Shown: positions 5,734-9,087 of the stretch, piece after piece | Layout: every line of letters starts with the position of its first letter | Position numbering within the stretch: position 1 is the first letter of the stretch | Origin: CAZRNB01 sp964601355 | GTDB lineage: Bacteria > Planctomycetota > Phycisphaerae > Sedimentisphaerales > Anaerobacaceae | Direction: 5' to 3' | Length of the DNA: 9,087 nucleotides | Assembly: GCA_964601355.1 (NCBI GenBank) | Contig: CAZRNB010000115.1 | Coordinates: 1 to 9,087, forward strand | Translations under genes and position numbers: made by a program | The notes under the pieces: generated by a model | Seen by the model: only the letters and a program-made list of their open reading frames with translations | The model's database searches: none | What the model was told of the DNA's origin: nothing

Positions 5734-5964
5734 ATGGATTTAGGCCCGCAACAAATTGGTAAATGGCTGGTAACCGCTGGCATTATTGTAGTGCTGGTAG
5801 GAGTATTTATGATAGTGCTGGGGAGGATTGGCCTATTTAAATTTCCAGGCGATTTGCAGTTCGGCGGCAAAAACTGGCGGGTCTATTTCCCAATAGCAAG
5901 CTGCATAATAATCTCAATTGTGCTGACGCTTATCCTGTGGCTCATCAAACATTTCCGCAGGTGA
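5734..5964 (+). CDS. DUF2905 family small inner-membrane protein
   Basis: A 76-residue protein with two membrane helices (about 11-30 and 54-71). Between them is the family signature: GRIGLFKFPGD (30-40), then LQFGGKNWRVYFPI (41-54). This matches DUF2905, whose members have the pattern 'G.lPGDi.......fyfPi..siiiS..lt'. The family's function is unknown. The start is set by GAGGA at 5726-5730 just before ATG. The 136-bp gap upstream (5598-5733) shows no gene; it contains AACCCT...AGGGGTT, which could pair weakly as an end signal for the preceding gene. A strong hairpin follows 30 bp after the stop. It is probably a single-gene unit. Confidence 0.85.
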   Translation: MDLGPQQIGKWLVTAGIIVVLVGVFMIVLGRIGLFKFPGDLQFGGKNWRVYFPIASCIIISIVLTLILWLIKHFRR

Positions 5965-5993
5965 AAACCGTAGCCGACCCGGGCACGGAATGA

Positions 5994-6030
5994 CCCCCAA
6001 GGCAGGCTTGGGGGCTAAACGAACCTTTTT
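5994..6030 (+). terminator. Terminator-like hairpin between convergent genes
   Basis: CCCCCAAG (5994-6001) and CTTGGGGG (6007-6014) form a perfect 8-bp stem with a 5-base loop. A T run (6026-6030) follows 11 bases later on the plus strand, further than in a classic intrinsic terminator. The hairpin lies between the DUF2905 gene and the convergent methyltransferase gene (stop at 6029-6031), so it could serve both. No T run follows it on the minus strand. Confidence 0.5.
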
Positions 6031-6682
6031 ATTTTACTCTTTTGAGATAGCCGTTTGGATTGAAGGTTAAGTAGAATTTCTCCCGGCTCTTATCAATAAT
6101 GAAATTGGGATTATCTTTCAAGAACTCCTGAACGGCTTCCATTGGGCCGGGATAATGCTCCGGCTTTACAGGATGTCCTGCTATGTTGGTATCTTCCACA
6201 ATAATGTAGCTGCCCGGAGCTACAAGCTGACTATAGAGGCTCAATTCCTGTAAGACGTGCTTTTTGGTATGTTCGGAGTCGAGATTAACGAGCACCTTAT
6301 CATTATGGTTTATAAGTTTTCGGAGCTGCTGCATGACTTCCGCGGAGGTGGATGAGCCGGATAGATACGTAATTCTTTTGTGCCGTGGTTTTTCTGAAAT
6401 GTCACCTAACTCTATACTTATGACTCTGCCCTTGTTCATCAGCTCACAAAGTGAGGCGAAAAACAAGGTGCCGCCGCCTGAGCCGGCGCCCGTCTCAATT
6501 ATGACGTCCGGCTGGACCTCAAAGATTATTTCCTGGTAGTTCCACATATCGAGAGGACACTTGCTTATAGGTATGCCAAGCCAATATGTGCTGTTCCAGG
6601 TAGTTTTTCTTGAGTAATAATATAGCTTATGAAAGATGTTTGTTATCAGTTTTTTCGGCAGCAATTGCCTCAGTATATTCAT
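6029..6682 (-). CDS. CmcI-like SAM-dependent methyltransferase (cephalosporin hydroxylase family)
   Basis: A 217-residue protein with the CmcI/rhamnosyl O-methyltransferase pattern. The entry motif is WLGIPISKCPLDMWNYQEII (34-53). The SAM-binding glycine loop is PDVIIETGAGSGGGTLFFAS (58-77), with IIETG as motif I and ISIEL as motif II. VLVNLDSEHTKKHVLQEL follows (130-147), then GSYIIVEDTNIAGHPV. Asp135 with Glu163/Asp164 are in the right places for the metal site seen in CmcI. Despite the family name, members are usually O-methyltransferases acting on sugars or small metabolites. The substrate cannot be told here, since no biosynthetic cluster surrounds it. The N-terminal ~30 residues are basic and hydrophobic, which may favour membrane association. 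No Shine-Dalgarno precedes ATG 6682, and the candidate promoter is placed so the transcript would start at the gene itself. Confidence 0.82.
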   Translation of the reverse strand: MNILRQLLPKKLITNIFHKLYYYSRKTTWNSTYWLGIPISKCPLDMWNYQEIIFEVQPDVIIETGAGSGGGTLFFASLCELMNKGRVISIELGDISEKPRHKRITYLSGSSTSAEVMQQLRKLINHNDKVLVNLDSEHTKKHVLQELSLYSQLVAPGSYIIVEDTNIAGHPVKPEHYPGPMEAVQEFLKDNPNFIIDKSREKFYLTFNPNGYLKRVK

Positions 6683-6690
6683 GGTAGAAA

Positions 6691-6719
6691 AAATTAAATG
6701 GTAAAGCCGAGCTTGTCAA
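6691..6719 (-). promoter_or_regulatory. Candidate leaderless promoter for the CmcI-like gene
   Basis: On the minus strand, a perfect TTGACA (6719-6714) is followed after 17 bp by TAATTT (6696-6691), a weak -10. A start about 7 bp downstream falls near 6684, two bases before ATG 6682. The gene has no ribosome site, which fits a leaderless mRNA. The weak -10 limits confidence. Confidence 0.4.
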
Positions 6720-6922
6720 GCGGTAAAATAACGCGATGCAAAAAACTATTCGACTTTCTCATTGTATTTAGCGTTTTGGATGAGCGTTTTTGGCTCAGCC
6801 GTTGCAGGTGTACGGTGCAAATCGGTGATTTTGGGACTGCCAGAGCCTAATTACACTACTGGTTAGCCTCAGCGGCCGGCAGATGTATCCTGACAATTTC
6901 AGCGAGATGCCATATATAATTA

Positions 6923-6951
6923 TTGAGTAAATTTTAAAGTGTTTTTATAAT
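6923..6951 (+). promoter_or_regulatory. Promoter on the polX start, leaderless type
   Basis: TTGAGT (6923-6928) and a perfect TATAAT (6946-6951) are 17 bp apart. The expected start near 6958 coincides with ATG 6959. No Shine-Dalgarno is visible in the AT-rich sequence before the gene. Further upstream, 6683-6920 holds no gene; 6792-6880 has several short inverted pairs (GGCTC 6792-6796 with GAGCC 6843-6847, and CTAA with TTAG) but no structure I can name. Confidence 0.6.
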
Positions 6952-6958
6952 TTTGTAT

Positions 6959-8689
6959 ATGAAGAAATCTATTATCAACGAGCTTTTCAGCCAAATGGCC
7001 GATATTATGGAGATACTCGGCGAAGACCCTTTCCGCATCAGCACCTACCGAAAAGTAGCGCGCATCATCTCCGATTTGCCTGCCGATGTCGAGACCCTGC
7101 TTGCGAACGGCCAATTGGCTGAAATACCCGGCATTGGGAAATCAAGCCTGGCCAAGATAGAAGAGTTTGTAAAAACCGGCACAATAACTGCTCATAAGCA
7201 ATTGCTTACTAAAATTCCTGCCTCACTTTTGGAACTGCTCACCATACCAAGTTTGGGACCTAAGGGCGTAAAAGTCATCTATGAAAAACTCAGCGTTAAA
7301 ACCATCGCTGAGCTGAAGAAGGCTTTGCAGAATGGTTCGGTAGAGAAACTGCCCGGCTTCGGCGAAAAAAAGGCAGCGGCAATCACAAAAGGCATTGATT
7401 TTCTCGAAAAATCAACCGGCCGAATCCGCCTCGACCAGGCAATGGAGGCGGCAGATATGGTGACTTCATTTCTTCAGAAACAATCCGGCATCGAAAAAAT
7501 CCGGCCTGCCGGCTCGCTGCGACGACGAGCTGAGACTATTGGTGACGTTGATATTCTTGTCTCTGCAGGTAAAGGCGAGCAAATAATACAGGCATTTACC
7601 GCTGCTCCGTTCATTAAGGAAGTTCTCGCATCTGGCTCTACGAAAGGCTCAGCGATTATTCAGACGGAAACAATTCCTGTTCATGTCGATGTGCGAGTTG
7701 TACCCAGCAAGAGTTTTGGTGCTGCTGCGCAATATTTTACCGGCTCAAAACAACATAATGTCCGTCTGCGGGAAATCGCCATAAAGGCAAAGATGAAGCT
7801 GAATGAGTATGGGCTATTTGAGGGCGAGAAAATGATTGCAGGGCCGGTCGAGGAAGAGATATATCAAAAGCTCGGCCTCGATTATATCGACCCATTATTG
7901 CGTGAAGACCGCGGCGAAATAGAGGCGGCAAAGACTCACACATTGCCTGAGCTGATTCGGCTCGAAGATATCAAAGGCGATTTTCATGCGCATACCAGCG
8001 CATCGGACGGCAATTGCGGCATATCAGAGCTTGCCGAAGCCGCGAAGGTATTGGGCTATAAGTTTATTTGTATAACTGACCATTCAAAATCATCAGCGAT
8101 TGCAAACGGCCTTTCCGCTAAGAGGCTGGCTCAACAAATTAAAGAAATTCATAAGCTCAATGACAAGATAAAAGGCATAACTATTTTTGCCGGCTCCGAA
8201 GTTGACATACTGGCGGATGGTTCTCAGGATTTTGATAATAAACTACTGGCAGAGCTTGATTTTGTAATTGCATCGATACATTCCGGCATGGGAAGCCCGC
8301 GCGAGAAGGTGACGTCCCGCACGTTAAAAGCAATGGATAATCCGTATGTTAATTGCATTGCTCACCCGACAGGAAGGCTGATTGGCGAACGCGAAGCGAT
8401 GGATGTTGATATATCTGCTGTAATCAAACATGCTGCCCAAACGCATACTGCACTGGAGATAAATGCAAATCCGTATCGGCTGGATTTAAAGGACGTCCAC
8501 TGTAAGATGGCAATTGAGGCTGGCGTTAAGCTGGCTATCGGCACAGATGCTCATAACGTTGGCAGCCTTGGCTTGATGAGTTTCGGCATCACAACCGCTG
8601 GCCGCGGCTGGGCAACAAAAACAGACGTGCTGAATACACTTACGCCAGCGAAAATCAAAGCCTTCGTCAAAGCTAAAAGACCCGAATAA
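6959..8689 (+). CDS. polX: DNA polymerase/3'-5' exonuclease PolX (family X polymerase with PHP domain)
   Basis: A 576-residue protein, the usual size for bacterial PolX (about 570), a repair polymerase that fills short gaps. Residues 1-145 form the DNA-binding 8-kDa-like domain with helix-hairpin-helix motifs IPGIGKSSLAKI (56-67), IPSLGPKGVKVI (96-107) and LPGFGEKKAAAI (131-142). The polymerase core has GSLRRR (185-190), GDVDIL with catalytic D196 and D198, and HVDVRVV with the third aspartate D244, then YFTGSKQHNVRLRE for nucleotide binding. The C-terminal PHP nuclease (340-560) keeps its metal ligands: H343 and H345 in DFHAHTSASDG, ITDH (H375), GSEVDI (E414), SIH (H441), AHP (H469), GTDAH (D530, H532). 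It should therefore have both polymerase and Mn-dependent nuclease/AP-endonuclease activity. ATG 6959 is preferred over the in-frame TTG 6953 (two residues longer), which lies within 2 bp of the -10 box. Stands alone. Confidence 0.95.
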   Translation: MKKSIINELFSQMADIMEILGEDPFRISTYRKVARIISDLPADVETLLANGQLAEIPGIGKSSLAKIEEFVKTGTITAHKQLLTKIPASLLELLTIPSLGPKGVKVIYEKLSVKTIAELKKALQNGSVEKLPGFGEKKAAAITKGIDFLEKSTGRIRLDQAMEAADMVTSFLQKQSGIEKIRPAGSLRRRAETIGDVDILVSAGKGEQIIQAFTAAPFIKEVLASGSTKGSAIIQTETIPVHVDVRVVPSKSFGAAAQYFTGSKQHNVRLREIAIKAKMKLNEYGLFEGEKMIAGPVEEEIYQKLGLDYIDPLLREDRGEIEAAKTHTLPELIRLEDIKGDFHAHTSASDGNCGISELAEAAKVLGYKFICITDHSKSSAIANGLSAKRLAQQIKEIHKLNDKIKGITIFAGSEVDILADGSQDFDNKLLAELDFVIASIHSGMGSPREKVTSRTLKAMDNPYVNCIAHPTGRLIGEREAMDVDISAVIKHAAQTHTALEINANPYRLDLKDVHCKMAIEAGVKLAIGTDAHNVGSLGLMSFGITTAGRGWATKTDVLNTLTPAKIKAFVKAKRPE

Positions 8690-8955
8690 AACACAGAAGA
8701 CAGAATACAGAAAACAGAAGGCAGAGGACAGAAGTTTACCCGCCTTTGGCGGGACAAAGGACAGACGAGGGATGAGTGACGTGGGACGACGTTTAGCTGG
8801 CACACCTGTAGTTCCGGCCTGTGAGATTTATCGAGCAAATTGATAAAAAGCGAAAAATTAGCAGGAAAATCCTGAAAAAAAGCGAACAAAGTTATCCTGG
8901 ATACAATATAAATAAATGAGCAGGCTAAAATTGTTATAATTTGTTTTGTCATCAT
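8551..8955 (-). CDS. Doubtful ORF with good ribosome site, hydrophobic N-terminus
   Basis: On the minus strand GAGGAA (8963-8958) stands just before ATG 8955. The first ~40 residues (MMTKQIITILACSFIYIVSR, then ITLFAFFQDF) look like a membrane or signal segment. After about residue 55 the ORF runs through the reverse complement of the heptamer block and then antisense through the end of polX, giving a low-complexity Ser/Cys/Leu/Phe-rich tail that looks non-coding. It may be the surviving 5' end of a small secreted or membrane protein gene cut by repeats, or chance. Not recognised. Confidence 0.2.
   Translation of the reverse strand: MMTKQIITILACSFIYIVSRITLFAFFQDFPANFSLFINLLDKSHRPELQVCQLNVVPRHSSLVCPLSRQRRVNFCPLPSVFCILSSVFYSGLLALTKALIFAGVSVFSTSVFVAQPRPAVVMPKLIKPRLPTL
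8694..8735. repeat. Six-unit heptamer array, CAGA(A/G)NN
   Basis: Six consecutive 7-bp units in exact phase: CAGAAGA, CAGAATA, CAGAAAA, CAGAAGG, CAGAGGA, CAGAAGT. It begins five bases after the polX stop codon. There is no coding potential. It resembles the heptanucleotide short tandem repeats known from some cyanobacteria in period but not in sequence. Confidence 0.75.
8739..8753. repeat. CCCGCC-TTT-GGCGGG hairpin after polX
   Basis: A perfect 6-bp GC stem with a TTT loop, located 50 bp past the polX stop, between two heptamer arrays. No T run follows, so it is not a standard intrinsic terminator, though it could still protect the 3' end of the mRNA. The arms are identical to those of the palindrome inside hypE (2531-2545). 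Confidence 0.6.
8752..8793. repeat. Degenerate heptamer array, GGACAAA/CGAGGGA type
   Basis: Six 7-bp units in phase, less conserved than the preceding array: GGACAAA, GGACAGA, CGAGGGA, TGAGTGA, CGTGGGA, CGACGTT. The purine-rich consensus is near (C/G)GNNNGA. With the array at 8694-8735 and the hairpin between, it forms one 100-bp repeat block. No gene is seen. Confidence 0.5.
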
Positions 8956-9012
8956 AATTCCTCAATTTCATTTGTATATCGCCTGCCCTTAACAAATAAA
9001 AGGTTTTCCTTA

Positions 9013-9083
9013 CGTTCAGAATTGAGCGTTCAGCGTTCAGTTATTTTTGTACGCTGTACGCTAATCGCTGGGTGCTTGACTGA
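9013..9083. repeat. Two adjoining heptamer arrays, CGTTCAG and GTACGCT
   Basis: First array, 9013-9040: CGTTCAG, AATTGAG, CGTTCAG, CGTTCAG. Second array, 9049-9083: GTACGCT, GTACGCT, AATCGCT, GGGTGCT, TGACTGA. Each is in exact 7-bp phase; a T-rich 8-bp spacer (TTATTTTT) divides them. The block runs close to the window edge and may continue past it. Between it and the earlier repeat block (8794-9012) is AT-rich sequence with no supported gene except the doubtful minus ORF. Confidence 0.65.
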
Positions 9084-9087
9084 AATG

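Noticed and set aside
6802..6870. Possible cobalamin-riboswitch-like words (CGGTGCAAATCGGTG then GGGACTGCC)
   Set aside because: The resemblance covers only part of the core; the flanking stems and the other conserved boxes are absent, and the downstream gene (polX) is not a cobalamin-related gene. A covariance-model search would settle it.
7737..7943. Minus-strand ORFs inside polX (also 8362-8544 and 8486-8803)
   Set aside because: They lie antisense to conserved PolX motifs and have arginine/serine/proline-rich sequence typical of shadow frames.
1..9087. CRISPR array, tRNA or rRNA genes, integrase or insertion sequence
   Set aside because: No regularly spaced identical repeats of 20-40 bp, no tRNA cloverleaf or rRNA core words noticed, and no transposase or integrase reading frame on either strand.

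Overview
The window reads as ordinary bacterial chromosome. It is probably an environmental, anaerobe-type genome of moderate GC with loosely packed genes and many short intergenic repeats. My best guess is a planctomycete of the Phycisphaerae/Sedimentisphaerales kind. That rests on gene content and on the style of the repeats (heptamer arrays, small GC palindromes), not on any marker gene, so treat it as a weak inference.

Layout. 1-1282 (plus strand): a promoter placed almost on the start of a small DUF2283 protein, then a PolB-like DEDDy 3'-5' exonuclease. 1309-3641 (minus strand): a [NiFe]-hydrogenase maturation cluster read hypD then hypE, with overlapping genes, ending in a 65-bp palindromic repeat and a decayed stub of hypB. 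3860-4498 (plus): a complete VapBC-type toxin-antitoxin pair with its own promoter. 4499-5597: a GC-rich repeat patch, then an AT-rich gene of unknown function. 5734-5964 (plus): a two-helix DUF2905 membrane protein, followed by a strong hairpin. 6029-6682 (minus): a CmcI-type (cephalosporin hydroxylase family) SAM-dependent methyltransferase. 6959-8689 (plus): family X DNA polymerase with a PHP domain. 8690-9087: mostly 7-bp tandem repeat arrays, plus the start of a doubtful minus-strand ORF.

Function. HypE makes the thiocyanate form of its C-terminal cysteine, and HypD with HypC accepts the cyanide for the Fe(CN)2CO centre of [NiFe] hydrogenases. Both proteins look intact, but hypC, hypF and hypA are not here and hypB survives only as its last ~37 codons. 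The cell either carries the missing genes elsewhere or is losing the pathway. PolX and the DEDDy exonuclease are both DNA-processing enzymes, but nothing links them functionally. The other genes look like single-gene units or accessory cargo.

The most unusual features are these: repeats tied to gene structure (a palindrome at the hypB break; the same CCCGCC/GGCGGG hairpin inside the hypE coding region and again after polX); heptamer arrays of several sequence families; three genes whose predicted transcription starts fall on or a few bases before the start codon (leaderless-type); and the unknown 295-residue protein with a DWGVFHFHLG motif.
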